A DNA stretch of 64,000 nt from NCBI GenBank assembly GCA_963556195.1, contig OY744553.1, positions 11,929,096 to 11,993,095 of the forward strand, read 5' to 3'. Source of the DNA: Sepiola atlantica (taxonomy: Eukaryota > Mollusca > Cephalopoda > Sepiida > Sepiolidae). A program made the translations under genes and the position numbers. Below the pieces are notes generated by a model. It saw only the letters and a program-made list of their open reading frames with translations. It searched no databases and was not told the DNA's origin. Shown one piece after another: positions 21,331 through 34,990 of this stretch; position 1 is the first letter of the stretch, and every line of letters starts with the position of its first letter.

Positions 21331-21740
21331 ACGTTCTACTGGTTAGACGATCATAAAAGTGTCCCTGCATATAATTGAAAAGCGCTGAAACGAAGACTGT
21401 TGGATATTCCTAACTGAAACTTGGTGCACAAGCCGGAAATAGACTGAAGTGTATTTGTATTAAATATGTGTGGATTGCATGAAGTATTGTTTATTTTATT
21501 AATGATTTTATGGATAGCATAAATTCCGAATTAGAAAGTATATTTACAAAATTAACAAGAGAATAGAAAGAATAAGAGAATGAATGGAACTATAGACATC
21601 GTTTAGAAATACGAAGTGAATTCAAGAATAAAATTATAAGCGCAAATGTACAAACAAGAAATGAGAAAATACGTGGAACAAGAAGTCGAAGAAAAAAGAA
21701 ATGAGAAAATAAGAACAAGAAGTGGAAAAAATGAGAAAAT

Positions 21741-24700
21741 AAGAACAAGAAATGAAAGCAGAAAGAAATTAAAAAAATAATAACAAACAAAATCAAGAAC
21801 AATAAAATCAGAAAATCAGAAGAACAAGAAGTGGAAGAAAAAATAAATGAGAAAAAAAAGAAGAAAAAAAAGTGAAAAAAAATAAATAAGAAAATATGAA
21901 CAAGAAAGTGGAAGAAAAGAAAATGAGAAAAAATTAAAAACAATAAAAAAAAATAAATGAGAAAATATGAACAAAAAGTGGAAGAAACAAAACATGAGAA
22001 AATAGGAAGGATATGAAGTGGAAAAAATAAATGATAAAATAAGAAGAACAAGAACTGAAAAAAAAGAAATGAGAAAATAAGAAAAAAGTGGAGGCAATAA
22101 AAAATGAGAAAATAGGAAGAACACGAAGTTAAACAAAAAAGAAATGAGAAAATAAGAACAAGAAGTGGAAGAAAAAAGAAATAAGAAAAATAAGAACAAG
22201 AAGTGGAAGAAAAAAGAAATGAGTAAATAAGACCAAGAAGTGGAAGAAAAAAGAAATAAGAACAAGAAGTGGAAGAAAAAAGAAATGAGAAAATAAGAAC
22301 AAGAAGTGGAAGAAAAAAGAAATGAGAAAATAAGAACAAAAAGTGGAAGAAAAAAGAAATAAGAACAAGAAGTGGAAAAAAAGAAATGAGAAAATAAGAA
22401 CAAGAAGTAGAAAAAAAAGAAATGAGAAAATAAGACCAAGAAGTGGAAGAAAAAAGAAATAAGAACAAGAAGTGGAAAAAAAGAAATGAGAAAATAAGAA
22501 CAAGAAGTAGAAAAAAAAGAAATGAGAAAATAAGACCAAGAAGTGGAAGAAAAAAGAAATAAGAACAAGAAGTGGAAAAAAAGAAATGAGAAAATAAGAA
22601 CAAGAAGTAGAAAAAAGAAATGAGAAAATAAGAACAAGAAGTGAATGAACAAAGAAATGAGAAAATAAGAACAAGAAGTGGAAGAAAACAGAAATGAGAA
22701 AATAAGAACAAGAAGTGGAAAAAAAGAAATGAGAAAATAAGAACAAAAAGTGGAAGAAAAAAGAAATGAGAAAATAAGAACACGAAGTGGAAAAAAAAAG
22801 AAATGAGAAAATAAGAACAAGAAGTGGAAAAAAAAAAGAAATGAGAAAATAAAAACAAGAAGTGGAAGAAAAAAGAAATGAGAAAAATAAGAACAAGACG
22901 TGGAAAAAAAGAAATGAGAAAATAAGAACAAGAAGTGGAAGAAAAAAGAAATGAGAAAATAAGAACAAGAAGTGGAAAAAAACAAAATGAGAAAATAAGA
23001 ACAAGAAGTGGTAAAAAAAGAAATTAGAAAATAAGAACAAGAAGTGGAAGAAAAAAGAAATAAGAAAAATAAAAACAAGAAGTGGAAGAAAAAAGAAATG
23101 AGAAAATAAGAACAAGAAGTGGAAGAAAAAAGAAATGAGAAAATAAGAACAAGAAGTGGAAAAAAAAATGAGAAAATAAGAACAAGAAGTGGAAGAAAAA
23201 AGAAATGAGAAAATAAGAACAAGAAGTGGAAAAAAACGAAATGAGAAAATAAGAACAAGAAGTGGTAAAAAAAGAAATGAGAAAATAAGAACAAGAAGTG
23301 GAAGAAAAAAGAAATAAGAAAAATAAAAACAAGAAGTGGAAGAAAAAAGAAATGAGAAAATAAGAACAAGAAGTGGAAGAAAAAAGAAATAAGAAAAATA
23401 AGAACAAGAAGTGGAAAAAAAAATGAGAAAATAAGAACAAGAAGTGGAAGAAAAATGAAATGAGAAAATAAGAACAAGAAGTGGAAGAAAAAAGAAATGA
23501 GAAAATAAGAACAAGAAGTGGAAGAAATAAGAAATAAGAAAAATAAGAACAAGACGTGGAATAAAAAGAAATGAGAAAATAAGAACAAGAAGTGGAAGAA
23601 AAAATAAATGAGAAAATAAGAACAAGAAGTGGAAGAAAAAATAAATGAGAAAATAAGAACAAGAAGTGGAAAAAAGAAATGAGAAAATAAGAACAAGAAG
23701 TGGAAAGAAAGAAATGAGAAAATAAGAACAAGAAGTAGAAAAAAAAATGAGAAAATAAGAACAAGAAGTGGAAGAAACAAGAAATGAGAGAATAAGAACA
23801 AGAAGTAGAAAAAAGAAATGAAAAAATAAGAACAAGAAGTGAAAAAAAAAGAAATGAGAAAATAAGAACAAGAAGTAGAAAAAAAGAAATGAGAAAATAA
23901 GAACAAGAAGTGGAAGAAAAAAGAAATGAGAAAATAAGAACAAGAAGTGGAAGAAAACAGAAATGAGAAAATAAGAACAAGAAGTGGAAGAAAAAAGAAA
24001 TGAGAAAATAAGAACAAAAAGTGGAAGAAAAAAGAAATGAGAAAATAAGAACAAGAAGTGGAAAAAAGAAATGAGAAAATAAGAACAAGAAGTGGAAAAA
24101 AAAGAAATGAGAAAATAAGAACAAGAAGTGGAAGTAAAAAGAAATAAGAACAAGAAGTGGAAAAAAAGAAATGAGAAAATAAGAACAAGAAGTAGAAAAA
24201 AAAGAAATGAGAAAATAAGAACAAGAAGTGGAAAAAAGAAATGAGAAAATAAGAACAAGAAGTGGATGAAAAAAGAAATGAGAAAATAAGAACAAGAAGT
24301 GGAAGAAAACAGAAATGAGAAAATAAGAACAAGAAGTGGAAAAAAAGAAATGAGAAAATAAGAACAAAAAGTGGAAGAAAAAAGAAATGAGAAAATAAGA
24401 ACACGAAGTGGAAAAAAAAAGAAATGAGAAAATAAGAACAAGAAGTGGAAAAAAAAAAGAAATGAGAAAATAAGAACAAAAAGTGGAAGAAAAAAGAAAT
24501 GAGAAAATAAGAACACGAAGTGGAAAAAAAAAGAAATGAGAAAATAAGAACAAGAAGTGGAAGAAACAAGAAATGAGAAAAATAAGAACAAGACGTGGAA
24601 AAAAAGAAATGAGAAAATAAGAACAAGAAGTGGAAGAAAAAAGAAATGAGAAAATAAGAACAAGAAGTGGAAAAAAACGAAATGAGAAAATAAGAACAAG

Positions 24701-25270
24701 AAGTGGTAAAAAAAGAAATTAGAAAATAAGAACAAGAAGTGGAAGAAAAAAGAAATAAGAAAAATAAAAACAAGAAGTGGAAGAAAAAAGAAATGAGAAA
24801 ATAAGAACAAGAAGTGGAAGAAAAAAGAAATAAGAAAAATAAGAACAAGAAGTGGAAAAAAAAATGAGAAAATAAGAACAAGAAGTGGAAGAAAAATGAA
24901 ATGAGAAAATAAGAACAAGAAGTGGAAGAAAAAAGAAATGAGAAAATAAGAACAAGAAGTGGAAGAAATAAGAAATAAGAAAAATAAGAACAAGACGTGG
25001 AATAAAAAGAAATGAGAAAATAAGAACAAGAAGTGGAAGAAAAAATAAATGAGAAAATAAGAACAAGAAGTGGAAGAAAAAATAAATGAGAAAATAAGAA
25101 CAAGAAGTGGAAAAAATAAATGAGAAAATAAGAACAAGAAGTGGAAAGAAAGAAATGAGAAAATAAGAACAAGAAGTAGAAGAAAAAAAATGAGAAAATA
25201 AGAACAAGAAGTGGAAGAAATAAGAAATGAGAAAATAAGAACAAGAAGTAGAAAAAAGAAATGAGAAAAT
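21741..25270. repeat. Higher-order repeat unit 1 of the purine satellite (3.53 kb)
   Basis: It starts with an 'end module' (AAGAACAAGAAATGAAAGCA, then AATTAAAAAAATAATAAC and AGAACACGAAGTTAAACAAA) of about 400 bp, followed by monomers. All landmark variants recur 3,528-3,530 bp further right. Inside it, a sub-unit marked by GGTAAAAAAAGAAATTAG recurs after 1,695 bp (about 23010 and 24705). Confidence 0.85.
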
Positions 25271-28200
25271 AAGAACAAGAAATGAAAGCAGAAAGAAATT
25301 AAAAAAATAATAACAAACAAAATCAAGAACAATAAAATCAGAAAATCAGAAGAACAAGAAGTGGAAGAAAAAATAAATGAGAAAAAAAAGAAGAAAAAAA
25401 AGTGAAAAAAAATAAATAAGAAAATATGAACAAGAAAGTGGAAGAAAAGAAAATGAGAAAAAATTAAAAACAATAAAAAAAAATAAATGAGAAAATATGA
25501 ACAAAAAGTGGAAGAAACAAAACATGAGAAAATAGGAAGGATATGAAGTGGAAAAAATAAATGATAAAATAAGAAGAACAAGAACTGAAAAAAAAGAAAT
25601 GAGAAAATAAGAAAAAAGTGGAGGCAATAAAAAATGAGAAAATAGGAAGAACACGAAGTTAAACAAAAAAGAAATGAGAAAATAAGAACAAGAAGTGGAA
25701 GAAAAAAGAAATAAGAAAAATAAGAACAAGAAGTGGAAGAAAAAAGAAATGAGTAAATAAGACCAAGAAGTGGAAGAAAAAAGAAATAAGAACAAGAAGT
25801 GGAAGAAAAAAGAAATGAGAAAATAAGAACAAGAAGTGGAAGAAAAAAGAAATGAGAAAATAAGAACAAAAAGTGGAAGAAAAAAGAAATAAGAACAAGA
25901 AGTGGAAAAAAAGAAATGAGAAAATAAGAACAAGAAGTAGAAAAAAAAGAAATGAGAAAATAAGACCAAGAAGTGGAAGAAAAAAGAAATAAGAACAAGA
26001 AGTGGAAAAAAAAATGAGAAAATAAGAACAAGAAGTAGAAAAAAAAGAAATGAGAAAATAAGACCAAGAAGTGGAAGAAAAAAGAAATAAGAACAAGAAG
26101 TGGAAAAAAAGAAATGAGAAAATAAGAACAAGAAGTAGAAAAAAGAAATGAGAAAATAAGAACAAGAAGTGAATGAAAAAAGAAATGAGAAAATAAGAAC
26201 AAGAAGTGGAAGAAAACAGAAATGAGAAAATAAGAACAAGAAGTGGAAAAAAAGAAATGAGAAAATAAGAACAAAAAGTGGAAGAAAAAAGAAATGAGAA
26301 AATAAGAACACGAAGTGGAAAAAAAAAGAAATGAGAAAATAAGAACAAGAAGTGGAAAAAAAAAAGAAATGAGAAAATAAAAACAAGAAGTGGAAGAAAA
26401 AAGAAATGAGAAAAATAAGAACAAGACGTGGAAAAAAAGAAATGAGAAAATAAGAACAAGAAGTGGAAGAAAAAAGAAATGAGAAAATAAGAACAAGAAG
26501 TAGAAAAAAACATAATGAGAAAATAAGAACAAGAAGTGGTAAAAAAAGAAATTAGAAAATAAGAACAAGAAGTGGAAGAAAAAAGAAATAAGAAAAATAA
26601 AAACAAGAAGTGGAAGAAAAAAGAAATGAGAAAATAAGAACAAGAAGTGGAAGAAAAAAGAAATGAGAAAATAAGAACAAGAAGTGGAAAAAAAAATGAG
26701 AAAATAAGAACAAGAAGTGGAAGAAAAAAGAAATGAGAAAATAAGAACAAGAAGTGGAAAAAAACGAAATGAGAAAATAAGAACAAGAAGTGGTAAAAAA
26801 AGAAATGAGAAAATAAGAACAAGAAGTGGAAGAAAAAAGAAATAAGAAAAATAAAAACAAGAAGTGGAAGAAAAAAGAAATGAGAAAATAAGAACAAGAA
26901 GTGGAAGAAAAAAGAAATAAGAAAAATAAGAACAAGAAGTGGAAAAAAAAATGAGAAAATAAGAACAAGAAGTGGAAGAAAAATGAAATGAGAAAATAAG
27001 AACAAGAAGTGGAAGAAAAAAGAAATGAGAAAATAAGAACAAGAAGTGGAAGAAATAAGAAATAAGAAAAATAAGAACAAGACGTGGAATAAAAATAAAT
27101 GAGAAAATAAGAACAAGAAGTGGAAGAAAAAATAAATGAGAAAATAAGAACAAGAAGTGGAAGAAAAAATAAATGAGAAAATAAGAACAAGAAGTGGAAA
27201 AAAGAAATGAGAAAATAAGAACAAGAAGTGGAAAGAAAGAAATGAGAAAATAAGAACAAGAAGTAGAAAAAAAAATGAGAAAATAAGAACAAGAAGTGGA
27301 AGAAACAAGAAATGAGAGAATAAGAACAAGAAGTAGAAAAAAGAAATGAAAAAATAAGAACAAGAAGTGAAAAAAAAAGAAATGAGAAAATAAGAACAAG
27401 AAGTAGAAAAAAAGAAATGAGAAAATAAGAACAAGAAGTGGAAGAAAAAAGAAATGAGATAATAAGAACAAGAAGTGGAAGAAAACAGAAATGAGAAAAT
27501 AAGAACAAGAAGTGGAAGAAAAAAGAAATGAGAAAATAAGAACAAAAAGTGGAAGAAAAAAGAAATGAGAAAATAAGAACAAGAAGTGGAAAAAAGAAAT
27601 GAGAAAATAAGAACAAGAAGTGGAAAAAAAAGAAATGAGAAAATAAGAACAAGAAGTGGAAGTAAAAAGAAATAAGAACAAGAAGTGGAAAAAAAGAAAT
27701 GAGAAAATAAGAACAAGAAGTAGAAAAAAAAGAAATGAGAAAATAAGAACAAGAAGTGGAAAAAAGAAATGAGAAAATAAGAACAAGAAGTGGATGAAAA
27801 AAGAAATGAGAAAATAAGAACAAGAAGTGGAAGAAAACAGAAATGAGAAAATAAGAACAAGAAGTGGAAAAAAAGAAATGAGAAAATAAGAACAAAAAGT
27901 GGAAGAAAAAAGAAATGAGAAAATAAGAACACGAAGTGGAAAAAAAAAGAAATGAGAAAATAAGAACAAGAAGTGGAAAAAAAAAAGAAATGAGAAAATA
28001 AGAACAAAAAGTGGAAGAAAAAAGAAATGAGAAAATAAGAACACGAAGTGGAAAAAAAAAGAAATGAGAAAATAAGAACAAGAAGTGGAAGAAACAAGAA
28101 ATGAGAAAAATAAGAACAAGACGTGGAAAAAAAGAAATGAGAAAATAAGAACAAGAAGTGGAAGAAAAAAGAAATGAGAAAATAAGAACAAGAAGTGGAA

Positions 28201-28800
28201 AAAAACGAAATGAGAAAATAAGAACAAGAAGTGGTAAAAAAAGAAATTAGAAAATAAGAACAAGAAGTGGAAGAAAAAAGAAATAAGAAAAATAAAAACA
28301 AGAAGTGGAAGAAAAAAGAAATGAGAAAATAAGAACAAGAAGTGGAAGAAAAAAGAAATAAGAAAAATAAGAACAAGAAGTGGAAAAAAAAATGAGAAAA
28401 TAAGAACAAGAAGTGGAAGAAAAATGAAATGAGAAAATAAGAACAAGAAGTGGAAGAAAAAAGAAATGAGAAAATAAGAACAAGAAGTGGAAGAAATAAG
28501 AAATAAGAAAAATAAGAACAAGACGTGGAATAAAAAGAAATGAGAAAATAAGAACAAGAAGTGGAAGAAAAAATAAATGAGAAAATAAGAACAAGAAGTG
28601 GAAGAAAAAATAAATGAGAAAATAAGAACAAGAAGTGGAAAAAAGAAATGAGAAAATAAGAACAAGAAGTGGAAAGAAAGAAATGAGAAAATAAGAACAA
28701 GAAGTAGAAGAAAAAAAATGAGAAAATAAGAACAAGAAGTGGAAGAAATAAGAAATGAGAAAATAAGAACAAGAAGTAGAAAAAAGAAATGAAAAAATAA
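25271..28800. repeat. Higher-order repeat unit 2 of the purine satellite (3.53 kb)
   Basis: Colinear with unit 1 at an offset of 3,528-3,530 bp. Over 23024-24553 against 26552-28081, conceptual translations of the minus strand differ at only about two of 509 positions, so the duplication is recent. The 1,695-bp internal recurrence is kept. Confidence 0.85.
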
Positions 28801-31800
28801 GAACAAGAAGTGAAAAAAAAAGAAATGAGAAAATAAGAACAAGAAGTAGAAAAAAAGAAATGAGAAAATAAGAACAAGAAGTGGAAGAAAAAGAAATGAG
28901 AAAATAAGAACAAGAAGTGGAAGAAAACAGAAATGAGAAAATAAGAACAAGAAGTGGAAGAAAAAAGAAATGAGAAAATAAGAACAAAAAGTGGAAGAAA
29001 AAAGAAATGAGAAAATAAGAACAAGAAGTGGAAAAAAGAAATGAGAAAATAAGAACAAGAAGTGAAAAAAAAAGAAATAAGAAAATAAGAACAAGAAGTG
29101 GAAGTAAAAAGAAATGAGAAAATAAGAACAAGAAGTGGAAAAAAGAAATGAGAAAATAAGAACAAGAAGTGGAAAAAAAAGAAATGAGAAAATAAGAACA
29201 AGAAGTGGTAAAAAAAGAAATGAGAAAATAAGAACAAGAAGTGGAAAAAAAGAAATGAGAAAATAAGAACAAGAAGTGGAAGAAAAAAGAAATGAGAAAA
29301 TAAGAACAAGAAGTGGAAAAAAAAGAAATGAGAAAATAAGAACAAGAAGTGGAAAAAAAAGAAATGAGAAAATAAAAACAAGAAGTAGAAAAAAAGAAAT
29401 GAGAAAATAAGAACAAGAAGTGGAAGAAAAAAGAAATGAGAAAATAAGAACAAGAAGTGGAAGAAAACAGAAATGAGAAAATAAGAACAAGAAGTGGAAG
29501 AAAAAAGAAATGAGAAAATAAGAACAAAAAGTGGAAGAAAAAAGAAATGAGAAAATAAGAACAAGAAGTGGAAAAAAGAAATGAGAAAATAAGAACAAGA
29601 AGTGGAAAAAAAAGAAATGAGAAAATAAGAACAAGAAGTGGAAGTAAAAAGAAATGAGAAAATAAGAACAAGAAGTGGAAAAAAGAAATGAGAAAATAAG
29701 AACAATAAGTGGAAAAAAAAGAAATGAGAAAATAAGAACAAGAAGTGGAAAAAAAGAAATGAGAAAATAAGAACAAGAAGTGGAAAAAAAAGAAATGAGA
29801 AAATAAGAACAAGAAGTGGAAGAAAAAAGAAATGAGAAAATAAGAACAAGAAGTGGAAAAAAAAGAAATGAGAAAATAAGAACAAGAAGTGGAAAAAAAA
29901 GAAATGAGAAAATAAAAACAAGAAGTGGAAGAAAAAAGAAATGAGAAAAATAAGAACAAGACGTGGAAAAAAAGAAATGAGAAAATAAGAACAAGAAGTG
30001 GAAGAAAAAAGAAATGAGAAAATAAGAACAAGATGTGGAAAAAAAAGAAATGAGAAAATAAGAACAAGAAGTGGAAAAAAAAGAAATGAGAAAATAAGAA
30101 CAAAAAGTTGAAGAAAATAGAAATGAGAAAATAAGAACAAGAAGTGGAAGAAAAAAGAAATGAGAAAATAAGAACAAGAAGTGGAAAAAAAAGAAATGAG
30201 AAAATAAAAACAAGAAGTGGAAGAAAAAAGAAATGAGAAAAATAAGAACAAGACGTGGAAAAAAAGAAATGAGAAAATAAGAACAAGAAGTGGAAGAAAA
30301 AAGAAATGAGAAAATAATAACAAGAAGTGGAAAAAAACGAAATGAGAAAATAAGAACAAGAAGTGGTAAAAAAAGAAATCAGAAAATAAGAACAAGAAGT
30401 GGAAGAAAAAAGAAATAAAAAAAATAAAAACAAGAAGTGGAAGAAAAAAGAAATGAGAAAATAAGAACAAGAAGTGGAAAAAAAAGAAATGAGAAAATAA
30501 GAACAAGAAGTGGGAGAAAAAAAAAATGAGAAAATAAGAACAAGATGTGGAAAAAAAAGAAATGAGAAAATAAGAACAAGAAGTGGAAGAAAAAAGAAAT
30601 GAGAAAATAAGAACAAGAAGTGGAAAAAAAAGAAATGAGAAAATAAGAACAAGAAGTGGAAAAAAAAGAAATGAGAAAATAAAAACCAGAAGTGGAAGAA
30701 AAAAGAAATGAGAAAAATAAGAACAAGACGTGGAAAAAAAGAAATGAGAAAATAAGAACAAGAAGTGGAAGAAAAAAGAAATAAGAAAAATAAAAACAAG
30801 AAGTGGAAGAAAAAAGAAATGAGAAAATAAGAACAAGAAGTGGAAAAAAAAGAAATGAGAAAATAAGAACAAGAAGTGGAAGAAAAAAGAAATGAGAAAA
30901 TAAGAACAAGAAGTGGAAAAAAGAAATGAGAAAATAAGAACAAGAAGTGGAAAAAAAAGAAATGAGAAAATAAGAACAAGAAGTGGAAAAAAAAGAAATG
31001 AGAAAATAAGAACAAGAAGTGGAAAAAAAAGAAATGAGAAAATAAGAACAAGAAGTGGAAGAAAAAAGAAATGAGAAAATAAGAACAAGAAGTGGAAAAA
31101 AAAGAAATGAGAAAATAAGAACAAGAAGTGGAAAAAAAAGAAATGAGAAAATAAAAACAAGAAGTGGAAGAAAAAAGAAATGAGAAAAATAAGAACAAGA
31201 CGTGGAAAAAAAAGAAATGAGAAAATAAGAACAAGAAGTGGAAGAAAAAAGAAATGAGAAAATAAGAACAAGATGTGGAAAAAAAAGAAATGAGAAAATA
31301 AGAACAAGAAGTGGAAAAAAAAGAAATGAGAAAATAAGAACAAAAAGTGGAAGAAAATAGAAATGAGAAAATAAGAACAAGAAGGGGAAGAAAAAAGAAA
31401 TGAGAAAAATAAGAACAAGACGTGGAAAAAAAAGAAATACGAAAAATAAGAACAAGAAGTGGAAAAAAAAGAAATGAGAAAATAAGAACAAGAAGTGGAA
31501 AAAAAAGAAATGAGAAAATAAAAACCAGAAGTGGAAGAAAAAAGAAATGAGAAAAATAAGAACAAGACGTGGAAAAAAAAAAATGAGAAAATAAGAACAA
31601 GAAGTGGAAGAAAAAAGAAATAAGAAAAATAAAAACAAGAAGTGGAAGAAATAATAAATAAGAAAAATAAGAACAAGACGTGGAAAAAAAGAAATGAGAA
31701 AATAAGAACAAGAAGTGGAAGAAAAAAGAAATGAGAAAATAAGAACAAGAAGTGGAAGAAAAAAGAAATGAGAAAATAAGAACAAGAAGTGGAAGAAAAA

Positions 31801-34503
31801 AGAAATGAGAAAATAAGAACAAGAAGTGGAAGAAATAATAAATAAGAAAAATAAGAACAAGACGTGGAAAAAAAGAAATGAGAAAATAAGAACAAGAAAT
31901 GGAAGAAAAAAGAAATGAGAAAATAAGAACAAGAAGTGGAAGAAAAATGAAATGAGAAAATAAGAACAAGAAGTGGAAAAAAGAAATGAGAAAATAAGAA
32001 CAAGAAGTGGAAAAAAAAGAGAAAATAAGAACAAGAAGTAGAAAAAAGAAATGAGAAAATAAGAACAAAAAGTGGAAAAAAAAGAAATGAGAAAATAAAA
32101 ACAAGAAGTGGAAGAAAAAAGAAATGAGAAAATAAGAACAAGAAGTGAAAAAAAACGAAATGAGAAAATAAGAACAAGAAGTGGTAAAAAAAGAAATGAG
32201 AAAATAAGAACAAGAAGTGGAAGAAAAAAGAAATAAGAAAAATAAAAACAAGAAGTGGAAGAAAAAAGAAGTGAGAAAATAAGAACAATAAGTGGAAGAA
32301 AAAAGAAATAAGAAAAATAAGAACAAGAAGTGGAAAAAAAATGAGAAAATAAGAACAAGAAGTGGAAGAAAAAAGAAATGAGAAAATAAGAACAAGAAGT
32401 GGAAAAAAACGAAATGAGAAAATAAGAACAAGAAGTGGTAAAAAAAGAAATGAGAAAATAAGAACAAGAAGTGGAAGAAAAAAGAAATAAGAAAAATAAA
32501 AACAAGAAGTGGAAGAAAAAAGAAATGAGAAAATAAGAACAAGAAGTGGAAGAAAAAAGAAATAAGAAAAATAAGAACAAGAAGTGGAAAAAAAATGAGA
32601 AAATAAGAACAAGAAGTGGAAGAAAAATGAAATGAGAAAATAAGAACAAGAAGTGGAAGAAAAAAGTAATGAGAAAATAAGAACAAGAAGTGGAAGAAAT
32701 AAGAAATAAGAAAAATAAGAACAAGACGTGGAATAAAAAGAAATGAGAAAATAAGAACAAGAAGTGGAAGAAAAAAGAAATGAGAAAATAAGAACAAGAA
32801 GTGGAAAAAAGAAATGAGAAAATAAGAACAAGAAGTGGAAAGAAAGAAATGAGAAAATAAGAACAAGAAGTAGAAAAAAGAAATGAGAAAATAAGAACAA
32901 GAAGTGGAAGAAAAAAGAAATGAGAAAATAAGAACAAGAAGTAGAAAAAAGAAATGAGAAAATAAGAACAAGAAGTGAAAAAAAAAAGAAATGAGAAAAT
33001 AAAAACAAGAAGTAGAAATAAAGAAATGAGAAAATAAGAACAAGAAGGGAAAAAAAAAAGAAATGAGAAAATAAGAACAAGAAGTGGAAGAAAACAGAAA
33101 TGAGAAAATAAGAACAAGAAGTGGAAGAAAAAAGAAATGAGAAAATAAGAACAAGAAGTGGAAGAAAAAAAAAATGAGAAAATAAGAACAAGAAGTGGAA
33201 AAAAAATAAATGAGAAAATAAGAACAAGAAGTAGAAAAAAGAAATGAGAAAATAAGAACAAGAAGTGGAAAAAAGAAATGAGAAAATAAGAACAAGAAGT
33301 GGAAAAAAAAGAAATGAGAAAATAAGAACAAGAAGTGGAAAAAAAGAAATGAGAAAATAAGAACAAGAAGTGGAAAAAAAAGAAATGAGAAAATAAGAAC
33401 AAGAAGTGGAAGAAAAAAGAAATGAGAAAATAAGAACAAGAAGTGGAAAAAAAAGAAATGAGAAAATAAGAACAAGAAGTGGAAAAAAAAGAAATGAGAA
33501 AATAAAAACAAGAAGTGGAAGAAAAAAGAAATGAGAAAATAAGAACAAGAAGTGGAAGAAAAAAGAAATGAGAAAATAAGAACAAGAAGTGGAAGAAAAA
33601 AAAAATGAGAAAATAAGAACAAGAAGTGGAAAAAAAATAAATGAGAAAATAAGAACAAGAAGTAGAAAAAAGAAATGAGAAAATAAGAACAAGAAGTGGA
33701 AAAAAGAAATGAGAAAATAAGAACAAGAAGTGGAAAAAAAAGAAATGAGAAAATAAGAACAAGAAGTGGAAAAAAAAGAAATGAGAAAATAAGAACAAGA
33801 AGTGGAAAAAAAAGAAATGAGAAAATAAGAACAAGAAGTGGAAGAAAAAAGAAATGAGAAAATAAGAACAAGAAGTGGAAAAAAAAGAAATGAGAAAATA
33901 AGAACAAGAAGTGGAAAAAAAAGAAATGAGAAAATAAAAACAAGAAGTGGAAGAAAAAAGAAATGAGAAAATAAGAACAAGAAGTGGAAAAAAAAGAAAT
34001 GAGAAAATAAGAACAAAAAGTGGAAGAAAATAGAAATGAGAAAATAAGAACAAAAAGTGGAAGATAAAAGAAATGAGAAAATAAGAACAAGAAGTGGAAG
34101 AAAAAAGAAATGAGAAAATAAGAACAAGAAGTGGAAGAAAAAAGTAAAGGGAGAAAATAAGAACAAGAAGTGGAAAAAAAAGAAATGAGAAAATAAGAAC
34201 AAGAAGTGGATGAAAAAAGAAATGAGAAAATAAGAACAAGAAGTGGAAGAAAAAAGAAATGAGAAAATAAGAACAAGAAGTGGAAGAAAAAAGAAATGAG
34301 AAAATAAGAACAAGAAGTGGAAAAAAGAAATGAGAAAATAAGAACAAGAAGTGGGAGAAAAAAGAAATGAGAAAATAAGAACAAGAAGTGGAAGAAAAAA
34401 GAAATGAGCAAATAAGAACAAGAAGTTGAAAAAAGAAATGAATAAATAAGAACAAGAAGTGGAAAAAAATGAGAAAATAAGAACAAGAAGTGGAAAAAAT
34501 GAG

Positions 34504-34990
34504 AAAATAAGAAGAACAAGAAATGAAAGCAGAAAAAAATTAAAAAAATAATAACAAAAAAAATGAAGAAGAATAAAATGAGAAAAGCAGAAGAACAAGA
34601 AGTGGAAGAAAAAAGAAATGAGAAAAAAAGAAGAAAAAAAAGTGAAAAAAAATAAATAAGAAAATAGGAACAAAAAAGTGGAAGAAAAAAATGAGAAAAT
34701 AAGAAGGAAAAAAGTTTTAAAAAATAAAGTAAAAAATATTAACAAAAAAGTGGAAGAAACAAAAAATGAGAAAATAGGAAGGATATGAAGTCGAAAAAAT
34801 AAATGAGAAAATAAGAAGAACAAGAACTGAAAAAAAGAAATGAGAAAATAAGAAAAAAAAGTTGAAGCAATAAAAAATGAGAAAATAGGAAGAACACGAA
34901 GTTAAACAAAAAAGAAATGAGAAAATAGGAAGGATATGAAGTGGAAGGAAAAAGAAATTAGAAAATAGGAAGAAAAAGAAGTGGAAGAAA
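34504..34990. repeat. Third copy of the satellite end module at the right edge of the array
   Basis: AAGAACAAGAAATGAAAGCA, AAAAATTAAAAAAATAATAA and the GGAAGGATATGAAGT and AGAACACGAAGTTAAAC blocks reappear here. This version is less similar to units 1 and 2 than they are to each other, which suggests the ancestral edge. Confidence 0.8.

Larger units (their letters stand above)
21590..34990. repeat. 13.4-kb purine-rich minisatellite with higher-order structure
   Basis: The monomer is about 37 bp (range about 33-40, set by A-run length): AATGAGAAAATAAGAAC joined to AAGAAGTGGAAGAAAAAAG. Roughly 340 monomers are present. Variants mark positions: GACGTGG, GTAGAAAAAAG, GTGGTAAAAAAAG, AAAAACGAAATG, GGAAGAAAACAG. 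The plus strand is close to 90 percent purine, with TGA and TAA in every monomer; the minus strand has almost no stop, which yields spurious open frames of up to about 3,000 codons. I see no initiation context, domain or codon bias, so I do not call a gene. Confidence 0.95.

Noticed and set aside
21590..34823. Minus-strand open frames of 422 to 3,054 codons rich in Phe, Leu and Ser
   Set aside because: They overlap in all three frames, follow directly from the purine bias of a 37-bp satellite, and contain no domain, signal or codon preference.
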